DNA of 64,000 nucleotides from [Actinomadura] parvosata subsp. kistnae (GTDB lineage Bacteria > Actinomycetota > Actinomycetes > Streptosporangiales > Streptosporangiaceae), in NCBI RefSeq assembly GCF_900323885.1, contig NZ_OOHJ01000015.1, positions 1-64,000 on the forward strand, given 5' to 3'. Made by a program: the position numbers and the translations under genes. Positions 21,515 to 28,916 of this stretch are shown piece after piece. Numbering within the stretch: position 1 is the first letter of the stretch; every line of letters begins with the position of its first letter. The notes beneath the pieces were generated by a model that had not been told where the DNA came from, ran no database searches, and saw only the letters and a program-made list of their open reading frames with translations.

Positions 21515-22666
21515 TCAGGCCCCCCAGCCGGCCTGGTTGCCGCCGACGCGCTCGGCGGCGATCTTCTCGAAGTATCCGGACGTGGCGTAGGCGGCCATCG
21601 GGTCGGGCGCCAGGCCCATCTCCTCGCGCAGCTCGGCGAGCAGCGGCCGCACGTCGGTGTTGTAGGCGTCCATCAGGACGGCGTTGGCGCCCAGCACGTC
21701 CCCGGCCTGCTGCGCGGCGCTCAGCGCGGCGCGGTCCACGAGCAGCGCCTTGGCGGTGGCCTCCTGCACGTTCATGACCGAGCGGATCTGGCCCGGGATC
21801 TTGGGCTCGATGTTGTGGCACTGGTCCAGCATGAACGCGACCTCGTCGGTGAACCCGCCGCCCCTGATCACCTCGTACATGATGCGGAAGAGCTGGAACG
21901 GGTCGGCGGCGCCCACCATCAGGTCGTCGTCGGCGTAGAAGCGGGAGTTGAAGTCGAAGCCGCCGAGCTTGCCCTCGCGCAGCAGGAACGCGACGATGAA
22001 CTCGATGTTGGTGCCGGGCGCGTGGTGGCCGGTGTCGACCACGACCTGCGCCTTGGGGCCGAGCTTGACGCAGTGCGCGTAGGCGGTGCCCCAGTCGGGC
22101 ACGTCGGTGGCGTAGAAGGCGGGCTCGAACAGCTTGTACTCCAGCAGGAAACGCTGGCCCTCGCCGAGTCGGTCGTAGACCTCGGCCAGCGACTCGGCCA
22201 GGCGGTCCTGGCGGGCCCTGAGGTCGTCCTGGCCGGGGTAGTTGATGCCGTCGGAGAACCACAGCTTCAGCGTGTCGCTGCCGGTGGCGTCCATGATGTC
22301 GACGCATTCGAGCAGGTGGTCGGTGGCCTTGCGGCGCACCCGCGCGTCGGGGTGGGTGACGCTGCCCAGCTTGTAGTCGTCGTCCTGGAACACGTTGGAG
22401 TTGATCGCGCCGATGCCCACGCCCAGGTCGCGGGCGTGGCGGGCCAGGTCGGCGTAGTCGTCCACCTTGTCCCACGGGATGTGCAACGCGACCGTGGGGG
22501 CGATGCCGGTGTAGGCGTGCACCTGGGCGGCGTCGGCCAGCTTCTCGTACGGGTCGCGCGGCACCCCCTGCTGGGCGAACACCTTGAACCGGGTGCCGCT
22601 GTTGCCGTAGGCCCAGGACGGCGTCTCGATGCGCTGCGCGCGCAGCGCGGCCTTGATGTCAGTCAT
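21515..22666 (-). CDS. rhaI: L-rhamnose isomerase, RhaI type
   Basis: Converts L-rhamnose to L-rhamnulose. The 383-residue TIM-barrel protein matches the Pseudomonas stutzeri-type enzyme rather than E. coli RhaA. It opens with TPSWAYGNSGTRFKVF. Metal-ligand regions include LLEYKLFEPAFY, VVDTGHHAPGTN and FDFNSRFYADDDL. It lies 10 bases after the mutarotase gene. Some members act on other ketoses, but the neighbours make rhamnose the likely substrate. Confidence 0.92.
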   Translation of the reverse strand: MTDIKAALRAQRIETPSWAYGNSGTRFKVFAQQGVPRDPYEKLADAAQVHAYTGIAPTVALHIPWDKVDDYADLARHARDLGVGIGAINSNVFQDDDYKLGSVTHPDARVRRKATDHLLECVDIMDATGSDTLKLWFSDGINYPGQDDLRARQDRLAESLAEVYDRLGEGQRFLLEYKLFEPAFYATDVPDWGTAYAHCVKLGPKAQVVVDTGHHAPGTNIEFIVAFLLREGKLGGFDFNSRFYADDDLMVGAADPFQLFRIMYEVIRGGGFTDEVAFMLDQCHNIEPKIPGQIRSVMNVQEATAKALLVDRAALSAAQQAGDVLGANAVLMDAYNTDVRPLLAELREEMGLAPDPMAAYATSGYFEKIAAERVGGNQAGWGA

Positions 22667-22676
22667 TACTCCCCGA

Positions 22677-22994
22677 TCAATCCAGGTGGAACACTTCGGT
22701 CAACGGGACCATGCCCTCGTCGGGGCGGCCGTCGAGGCCCTCGAAGAACGGCGCCATCTCGGCCTGCCAGCGGGCGTTGACCTCGGTCTCGGCCATCGCC
22801 TTCTGTGCGGCCTCGAAGTCCTCGGTCTCCAGGTATCCCACGAGGAGGCCGTCGTCCCTGAGGAAGAGCGAGTAGTTGTGCCAGCCGGTGCGCGACAGCG
22901 CCTCTCGCATCTCCGGCCAGACGTCGCGGTGGCGTTCGCGGTACTCCGCCAGCCGCTCTGGGCGGACTTTCAGCAGGAAGCAGACGCGTTGCAC
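22677..22994 (-). CDS. rhaM: L-rhamnose mutarotase
   Basis: Interconverts alpha and beta rhamnopyranose. The 105-residue dimeric ferredoxin-like protein has RVCFLLKVRPERLAEYRERH with the catalytic His, then TGWHNYSLFL, then VGYLETEDFE, and ends near the usual 104 residues. GTG at 22994 was chosen because AAAGGAG lies 5 bases before it. It is the first gene of the rhaM-rhaI-aldolase operon, with an operator palindrome directly upstream of the ribosome site. Confidence 0.93.
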   Translation of the reverse strand: MQRVCFLLKVRPERLAEYRERHRDVWPEMREALSRTGWHNYSLFLRDDGLLVGYLETEDFEAAQKAMAETEVNARWQAEMAPFFEGLDGRPDEGMVPLTEVFHLD

Positions 22995-23008
22995 TGACAC
23001 TCCTTTCA

Positions 23009-23018
23009 AAAACGTTTT
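23009..23018. promoter_or_regulatory. LacI-type operator of the rhaM operon
   Basis: AAAACGTTTT is a perfect 10-base palindrome with the central CG typical of LacI-family operators. It is directly upstream of the rhaM ribosome site. Similar sites precede the genes at 25045, 26289 and 26428. Confidence 0.75.
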
Positions 23019-23108
23019 AATCCGTCGTGCAGGAAACTATGATTCCTGGTGCTCGCTGTCAATGGACCAGCGGGCCCCGATCCAGCGCCGATGAGGGATC
23101 GGGGCGAT

Positions 23109-23118
23109 GACACGTTTT
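23109..23118. promoter_or_regulatory. Possible second operator for the rhaM promoter
   Basis: GACACGTTTT matches AAAACGTTTT at 8 of 10 positions. It lies 100 bases upstream of the first site and touches the glycosidase stop codon. It may allow looping between two sites. The match is only partial. Confidence 0.4.
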
Positions 23119-25045
23119 AACAGGTCGGGACGATCACGACGTCTCCGGCCGGCACCGTGATCACCTGGTCCCCGGTCGTGACGGTGGCGTCCTCGTCCGT
23201 GTGGTTGATCGCGAACAGGAACGAGCGCCCGTCCGGGTGCGAGCGCCGCACGACCTCCACCCCCGGCACGGTCTGCGCCGCCGGCGACACCCCCGCCTCC
23301 CGGCAGGCCGTGGCCAGGACCTCGGCCAGGGCGGCGTCGTCGAGCAGGGTGGTCAGGTAGTGGGCCGTGCCGTCGCCGAACTCGTTGCGGGTCCAGGCGG
23401 GCTCGCCCGTCGCGTACGTGTCGAGCACCTTGGCGGTGGTGACCCGCGCCGCCTCGCTCCACACGCCGCCCGTCGCGCCCGAGGCCAGCCGGATCGGCTC
23501 CTCCAGGGGGAGGAACTCCTCGGTGCTGACGCCGAGCAGGTCCCGCCACGCGCCCGGATAGCCGCCGAGCCGCACCCGGTCGTGCTCGTCCACGATCCCG
23601 CTGTACGGGCCCACGACCACGACCCCGCCCCGCCGGGCGAACGCCTCCAGGTTGGCCGCCCCCGCGTCGCTCACCAGGTAGAGCTGCGGCACCACGACCA
23701 GGCGGTACCCGGTCAGGTCGCCCTCGGGGTGGGCCAGGTCGCAGGTGACGCCGGCCCGCCACAGCGCGGCGTGCCAGCGCTTGGCCTCCTCCACCGGGTC
23801 CAGCTCGGCGGTGGGCTGGGCGGGGTGGTCCTGCGCCCACACGCTGGAGTGGTCGAGGAGCAGGGCGACGTCGGCCTTGACGGTGCTGCCCGCCACGCCG
23901 GACAGCCCGGCCAGCTCGGCCCCGAGCGCCACCACCTCGCGCCAGATCTTGGTGTCGGTGCCGGCGTGCGGCAGCATCGCCGAGTGCCACTTCTCGGCGC
24001 CCGACCTGGACTGGCGCCACTGGAAGAACATGATCCCGTCGGCGCCCCTGGCCAGGTGGGACAGGGAGTTGCGGCGCAGCTCGCCGGGGGTCTTGGCGAG
24101 GTTGCGCGGCTGCCAGTTGACCGCGCTGGTGGAGTGCTCCATGAGCAGCCACGGCCGGCCGCCGTTGAGCGAGCGGGCGTAGTCGGCGGCGAAGGCCAGG
24201 TCGATGTGGCGCTCGCGGCGGGCGCCGATCAGGTAGTGGTCGGTGGAGACGACGTCCAGCTCGGCGGCGAAGGCCCAGCAGTCCATGTCCCAGTGGGCGC
24301 CGGCCATCAGGTTGGTGGTGGCGGGGACGCCCGGGGTGAGCTGCCTGAGCAGGTCGCGCTCGGCGCGGTAGAGCTCCACCAGCGCGTCGGAGCTGAACCG
24401 GCGGAAGTCGAGCTGCTGGCCCGGGTTGGGGAAGCTGGGGGTGGCGCGGGGCGGCAGGATCTGGGCCCAGTCGCTGTAGCGCTGCGACCAGAACGCGGTG
24501 CCCCAGGCGTCGTTGAGCGCGTCGAGGGAGGAGTAGCGGGTGCGCAGCCAGGCGCGGAAGGCGGCGGCTGAGGCGTCGCAGTAGCAGCGGGCGTTGTGGC
24601 AGCCGTACTCGTTGTGCACGTGCCACAGCACCAGCGCCGGGTGGTCGCGGTAGCGCAGCGCCACCTGCTCGGCGACGCGCAGCGCCTTCTCGCGGTAGAT
24701 GGGCGAGCTGGGGCAGAAGCCCTGCCGGCTGCCGTGCCACAGGCGCCGCCCGTCGGCGTCCACGGGCAGCGCCTGCGGGTAGGCGTCGGAGAACCACGGC
24801 GGCGGGGAGGCGGTGGGGGTGGCGAGGTTGGCGCCGATGCCGTGCTCGGCCAGCAGGTCCATCGCCCGGTCGAGCCAGCCGAAGTCGAACACGCCCTCGA
24901 CGGGCTCGATCGATGACCAGGAGAAGATCCCGACGCTGACCCGGTTGACGCCGGCCTCGCGCATCAGCGCGACGTCCTGCTCCCACGTCTGCTCGGGCCA
25001 CTGCTCGGGGTTCCAGTCACCGCCGTACGCGATGCCATCCGGCAT
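23117..25045 (-). CDS. GH42 family beta-galactosidase-like glycosidase
   Basis: A 642-residue cytosolic glycosidase of family 42. It starts IAYGGDWNPEQWP, a GH42 hallmark. The acid/base Glu is in HVHNEYGCHN (about residue 143) and the nucleophile Glu in LLMEHSTSAVNW (about residue 300). A trimerisation domain and a small C-terminal beta domain follow. Placed among rhamnose genes under the same operators, it may act on rhamnose-containing plant or bacterial oligosaccharides rather than lactose; that is inference. No signal peptide is seen. Confidence 0.88.
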   Translation of the reverse strand: MPDGIAYGGDWNPEQWPEQTWEQDVALMREAGVNRVSVGIFSWSSIEPVEGVFDFGWLDRAMDLLAEHGIGANLATPTASPPPWFSDAYPQALPVDADGRRLWHGSRQGFCPSSPIYREKALRVAEQVALRYRDHPALVLWHVHNEYGCHNARCYCDASAAAFRAWLRTRYSSLDALNDAWGTAFWSQRYSDWAQILPPRATPSFPNPGQQLDFRRFSSDALVELYRAERDLLRQLTPGVPATTNLMAGAHWDMDCWAFAAELDVVSTDHYLIGARRERHIDLAFAADYARSLNGGRPWLLMEHSTSAVNWQPRNLAKTPGELRRNSLSHLARGADGIMFFQWRQSRSGAEKWHSAMLPHAGTDTKIWREVVALGAELAGLSGVAGSTVKADVALLLDHSSVWAQDHPAQPTAELDPVEEAKRWHAALWRAGVTCDLAHPEGDLTGYRLVVVPQLYLVSDAGAANLEAFARRGGVVVVGPYSGIVDEHDRVRLGGYPGAWRDLLGVSTEEFLPLEEPIRLASGATGGVWSEAARVTTAKVLDTYATGEPAWTRNEFGDGTAHYLTTLLDDAALAEVLATACREAGVSPAAQTVPGVEVVRRSHPDGRSFLFAINHTDEDATVTTGDQVITVPAGDVVIVPTC

Positions 25046-25068
25046 GAAGGTCTGCCTTTCGAGATTAT

Positions 25069-25082
25069 TGTTAGCGCTACCA
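25069..25082. promoter_or_regulatory. TGTTAGCGCTAACA-type LacI operator
   Basis: TGTTAGCGCTACCA, with the perfect core TAGCGCTA, lies 24 bases upstream of the GH42 start. It is a typical actinobacterial LacI-family sugar operator, distinct from the AAAACGTTTT type, so a second regulator may act here. Confidence 0.6.
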
Positions 25083-25111
25083 GCCTGTTACGCCGGTGTT
25101 TACCGGGGATT

Positions 25112-25121
25112 AAAACGTTCT
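25112..25121. promoter_or_regulatory. AAAACGTTTT-type operator upstream of the GH42 gene
   Basis: AAAACGTTCT differs by one base from the perfect palindrome at 23009. It lies about 67 bases upstream of the GH42 start. The rest of 25046-25227 holds no gene. Confidence 0.6.
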
Positions 25122-25227
25122 GGTCATAGAGCGCACAAGACCTCAGCCCACCACGAAGAGCATTGGCGCAGCTCAGCGCCGTTGATTCGGGACGAGGCCC
25201 AGGTCGTGGCGGGCGGCGGGAGGCCGG

Positions 25228-26289
25228 TCAGGAGCGCGCTGCGGTGAAGAACGTTTCAATGCCGCCGTCGAGCCGGTGGTAGAACGGGCTGTCCGGGGCG
25301 ATCTCCGCGCGCAGCACCGGGCGGCCGGTGAAGGCGGAGGCGTACAGGCCGGTGACGAACTCCATGGCCCGCCGCGCGTCCGCGCCGGAGGCCGGCGGGC
25401 GCTCGCCCCGCTCGTAGGCGTCGAGCAGCAGGCCGAGCTGGGTGGCGTGGGTGCTGGGGACGTCCTCGGGCGGGCTCCACAGCGGCGAGGTGGAGCTCCA
25501 GTCGGCGTTGCCGTAGCCGTACAGGTGGCGCAGCTCCACCGTGGCATCGGCGAAGTCGAAGCGCAGGTAGCTCTCCTGGCGCGGCGACAGCACGCTGGTG
25601 ACGACCGAGCCCATGGCGCCGTTGTCGAAGCGGACCATCGCCAGGGACACGTCCTCGGTCTCGATCGGCCGGTCGAGGCGGCCGGCCATGGCCCTGATCT
25701 CCGCCCAGTCGCCGAACACCGACAGCATGAGGTCCATCTGGTGCACGCCGTGCAGCACGGTGGTGCCGCCGCCCTCGGTGGCCCACTTGCCCCGGTACGG
25801 CACGGCGTAGTAGTCGTCGCCCCGGTGCCAGGTCGTCTGGCACAGCGCCAGCAGCGGCCGGCCCAGTGGCCGCCCCGGCGCCCCGGCGAGCGCGCGCAGG
25901 TGCTCGGCGCCGGAGCCGAAGCGCTGCTGGTAGACGACCGACAGGTACGGCCCGCCCGCCCCCTCGGCGGCGGCCATCCGGTCGAACTCGGCCAGGGAGA
26001 GCGCGGCCGGCTTCTCGCACCACACCCACGCCCCCGCCGACAGGGCCGCGATAGCCTGGTCCACGTGCAGGTACGGCGGCGTGCAGACGATCACCAGGTC
26101 GGGGCGCTCGGCATCGAGCAGCTCCCCCAGGTCCGTGTACGCCGCGGCGCCTCCGGCGAGCGCCTTGGCCCTGGCCTCGTCCACGTCCGCCACGGCCACC
26201 AGCTCCACCCGGTCGCGGTGGGCCCGCAGGGCGGGCACGTGGCTGTGCGCGGCGATGGCGCCGGCCCCTACGATGGCAGCCCGGATCAC
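25228..26289 (-). CDS. Gfo/Idh/MocA-family oxidoreductase
   Basis: A 353-residue NAD(P)-dependent sugar dehydrogenase-like protein. The Rossmann loop AAIVGAGAIAAHSHVPAL is at the N-terminus, the EKP motif in VWCEKPAALSLAEF, and the C-terminal domain has the GGGTTVLHGVHQMDLML substrate region. The GTG start has GAGGAG 6 bases upstream. It is divergent from the LacI gene with an operator between them. The substrate may be a rhamnose-linked or oxidised sugar; sequence does not say. Confidence 0.88.
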   Translation of the reverse strand: MIRAAIVGAGAIAAHSHVPALRAHRDRVELVAVADVDEARAKALAGGAAAYTDLGELLDAERPDLVIVCTPPYLHVDQAIAALSAGAWVWCEKPAALSLAEFDRMAAAEGAGGPYLSVVYQQRFGSGAEHLRALAGAPGRPLGRPLLALCQTTWHRGDDYYAVPYRGKWATEGGGTTVLHGVHQMDLMLSVFGDWAEIRAMAGRLDRPIETEDVSLAMVRFDNGAMGSVVTSVLSPRQESYLRFDFADATVELRHLYGYGNADWSSTSPLWSPPEDVPSTHATQLGLLLDAYERGERPPASGADARRAMEFVTGLYASAFTGRPVLRAEIAPDSPFYHRLDGGIETFFTAARS

Positions 26290-26305
26290 GAGCGCTCCTC
26301 TTATA

Positions 26306-26315
26306 GAAACGTTTT
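26306..26315. promoter_or_regulatory. AAAACGTTTT-type operator of the oxidoreductase gene
   Basis: GAAACGTTTT differs by one base from the perfect site at 23009. It is 16 bases upstream of the start codon, overlapping the expected promoter-leader region. Confidence 0.65.
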
Positions 26316-26406
26316 ACTTCCGGCGCGCGACGTTAGGCGGCCCGTGACGGCGGTGTCAACGCGGAAGCGCGGTTCCACCGGTGCCGCGACTGGCGCACAC
26401 CCCGTT

Positions 26407-26416
26407 AGTACGTTTT
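26407..26416. promoter_or_regulatory. Autoregulatory operator of the LacI gene
   Basis: AGTACGTTTT, followed by AA, matches the shared motif at 8 of 10 positions. It ends 11 bases before the LacI start codon, suggesting self-repression of the lacI-rhaB transcript. Confidence 0.5.
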
Positions 26417-26427
26417 AATTTGTCCTC

Positions 26428-27429
26428 ATGGCCATGGTCAGCATCAAGGACGTCGCCGCACACGCCGGCGTCTCCCCCGGCACGGTCTCCAACGTACTGA
26501 ACCGGCCCGGCAAGGTCGCCCCCGCGACGCGCGAGCGGGTGGAGGCCGCCATCAGTGAGCTGGGGTTCGTCCGCCACGGCTCGGCCTCGACGCTGCGCGC
26601 CGGGCACAGCAGGACGATCGGCCTGAGCGTGATCGACATCGGCAACCCGTTCTTCACCGAGGTCGCCGCCGGCGTCGAGGACGTCGCCAGCGAGCTCGGC
26701 TACGCCGTGATCCTCGGCAACTCCGCCGGCTCGCAGGACAAGGAGGAGCGCAACCTGCGGGTGCTGGCCGAGCAGCGGGTGCGCGGCGTGCTGATCACCC
26801 CGTCGGGCGAGGACCCGGCCCGGCTCGACCGGCTGCGCGAGCACGGCATCAGCGTCGTGCTGGTCGACCATCCGGCGCACCGGCCCGACCAGTGCGCGGT
26901 GGCCGTGGACGACGTCGCGGGCGGCCGGGCCGCCGCGGCCCACGTGCTGGCCAGGGGCGCGCGCACCCTCGCGTACGTGACGGGCCCGCTGACCATCCGC
27001 CAGTGCGTGGAGCGGCGCGAGGGCGCCAAGGCCGCGATGCGCGCCGCCGGGCTCGACCCCGGCGACCTGCGGGTGGTCGAGACGGCGACGATGACGGCCC
27101 GCGCGGGCGAGAAGGCCGCCGCCGACCTGATCGCCGGCGGCCTGCCGGAGGCCGTCTTCTGCGCCAACGACCTGCTCGCGCTGGGCGTGCTGCGGGCGCT
27201 GCTGCGCTCGGGCGTGCGGGTGCCGGAGGAGGTGGCGCTCATCGGCTACGACGACATCGACTTCGCCGCCGCCTCCACGGTGTCGCTCACCTCGATGCGG
27301 CAGCCCACGTACCAGCTCGGCCGCATCGCCACCGAGCTGCTGCTGGACGAGTGCGACAATCCCGACACGCACGCCCACCAGCACATCATGTTCCAGCCCG
27401 AGCTCGTCGCCAGGGAGTCCACCCAATGA
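26428..27429 (+). CDS. LacI-family transcriptional regulator of the rhamnose cluster
   Basis: A 333-residue repressor. The N-terminal helix-turn-helix and hinge have SIKDVAAHAGVSPGTVSNVL and LRAGHSRTIGL. The periplasmic-binding-protein-like ligand domain has IGNPFFTEV and CANDLLALGVL. The HTH matches the CG-centred palindromes found at five nearby places. The ligand is probably rhamnose or a pathway intermediate. ATG at 26428 or 26434 is possible, and no clear ribosome site is seen. Its stop overlaps the rhaB start (ATGA). Confidence 0.92.
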   Translation: MAMVSIKDVAAHAGVSPGTVSNVLNRPGKVAPATRERVEAAISELGFVRHGSASTLRAGHSRTIGLSVIDIGNPFFTEVAAGVEDVASELGYAVILGNSAGSQDKEERNLRVLAEQRVRGVLITPSGEDPARLDRLREHGISVVLVDHPAHRPDQCAVAVDDVAGGRAAAAHVLARGARTLAYVTGPLTIRQCVERREGAKAAMRAAGLDPGDLRVVETATMTARAGEKAAADLIAGGLPEAVFCANDLLALGVLRALLRSGVRVPEEVALIGYDDIDFAAASTVSLTSMRQPTYQLGRIATELLLDECDNPDTHAHQHIMFQPELVARESTQ

Positions 27430-28853
27430 GCCGCCGTTTCGCCGCCGTCGACCTGGGCGCCTCCAGCGGGCGGGTGATGCTGGCCGACCTGTCCGAGGGG
27501 CTGAGCCTGACCGAGGCCCACCGTTTCCCCAACGGCCCGGTGCGCGTCGCCGGCCGCCTCTACTGGGACATCCTCGGCCTCTACCGCGAGATCCTGACGG
27601 GCCTGCGCGCGGCCGGCCCCGTCTCCTCCATCGGCGTGGACTCGTGGGCGGTGGACTACGCGCTGCTCGACGCGTCGGGCGCCATGCTGGGCAACCCGGT
27701 GCACTATCGCGACGACCGCACGGCCGGCGTGGCCGAGCGGGTGGCCGCCTCCGTCGGCGCGGAGAGCCTGTACGACGTGTCGGGGCTGCAGGTCCTGCCG
27801 TTCAACACGGTCTACCAGCTCCTGGCCGAGCCGCGGCTGGGCGAGGCGGCCACGATGCTGCTGATCCCCGACCTGATCGGCTACTGGCTGACCGGCGAGG
27901 CGGGCGCCGAGGTGACCAACGCCTCGACCACGGGCCTGCTCGACGTGCGCACCCGCGCATGGGCGCTGCCGCTGGTCAAGCAGCTCGGCCTGCCGGAGGG
28001 TATCCTGCCGCCGCTGCGGCAGCCCGGCGACCTGCTCGGCGGCCTGCGCAGGGACGTGGCGGGCGAGATCGGCTGGTCGGCGCCGGTGCGGGCGGTGGGT
28101 TCGCACGACACGGCCTCCGCCGTGGTCGCGGTGCCGGCCGCGGCGCCGGTCTCCGGCCCCGCCTTCGCCTACGTCTCGTGCGGCACGTGGTCGCTGGCCG
28201 GGGTGGAGCTGCCCGGCCCCGTGCTCACCCCCGAGAGCCGCGCCGCGAACTTCACCAACGAGGCCGGCATCGACGGCACCGTCCGCTACCTGCGCAACGT
28301 CATGGGCCTGTGGCTGCTGCAGGAGTGCCTGCGCGCCTGGCCCGGCTCCGACCTGGGCGAGCTGCTGAAGGCCGCGGCGGGCGAGCGGCCGTTCGCCGCC
28401 GTGGTCAACCCCGACGAGCCCGTCTTCCTGCCGCCGGGCGACATGCCGGCCAGGATCGCCGCCGAGTGCCGCCGCACCGGGCAGCGCCCGCCCGCCTCCC
28501 CCGCCGCGTACGTGCGGTGCGTGCTGGAGAGCCTGGCCCTGGGGCACCGCGAGGCCGTGCGGCAGGCGATGGAGCTGTCGGGCCGCGACGTCGAGGTGGT
28601 GCACCTGGTGGGCGGCGGCTCGCGCAACGAGCTGCTGTGCCAGTTCACCGCCGACGCGTGCGGGCTGCCGGTGGTGGCGGGCCCCGCGGAGGCCACCACG
28701 CTCGGCAACGTGCTGGTGCAGGCGCGGGCGGCCGGGCTGGTGTCGGACCTTGAGGAGATGCGGGCGCTGGTCGCCGCCTCGCAGCCGCTGCGCCGCTACG
28801 AGCCGTCCGGCGGGCGCGCCGGCTGGGACGAGGCGGCCTCCCGGGTGTTCTGA
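27426..28853 (+). CDS. rhaB: Rhamnulokinase
   Basis: Phosphorylates L-rhamnulose to rhamnulose 1-phosphate. The 475-residue FGGY-family kinase has the phosphate-1 loop VDLGASSGRVML, the catalytic-base region SIGVDSWAVDYALLD, GSHDTASAVVAV, a VSCGTWSL stretch characteristic of rhamnulokinases, and the adenosine loop HLVGGGSRNELL. Start and LacI stop overlap by four bases, so regulator and kinase share a transcript. The kinase is thus expressed opposite to the rest of the pathway. Confidence 0.94.
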   Translation: MSRRFAAVDLGASSGRVMLADLSEGLSLTEAHRFPNGPVRVAGRLYWDILGLYREILTGLRAAGPVSSIGVDSWAVDYALLDASGAMLGNPVHYRDDRTAGVAERVAASVGAESLYDVSGLQVLPFNTVYQLLAEPRLGEAATMLLIPDLIGYWLTGEAGAEVTNASTTGLLDVRTRAWALPLVKQLGLPEGILPPLRQPGDLLGGLRRDVAGEIGWSAPVRAVGSHDTASAVVAVPAAAPVSGPAFAYVSCGTWSLAGVELPGPVLTPESRAANFTNEAGIDGTVRYLRNVMGLWLLQECLRAWPGSDLGELLKAAAGERPFAAVVNPDEPVFLPPGDMPARIAAECRRTGQRPPASPAAYVRCVLESLALGHREAVRQAMELSGRDVEVVHLVGGGSRNELLCQFTADACGLPVVAGPAEATTLGNVLVQARAAGLVSDLEEMRALVAASQPLRRYEPSGGRAGWDEAASRVF

Positions 28854-28916
28854 CCTGCCGGTTTTCCTCCGGCCGCGCCAGGGCAGGACTGGGGCCGGGG
28901 GGCATCGGGGGGTGTC

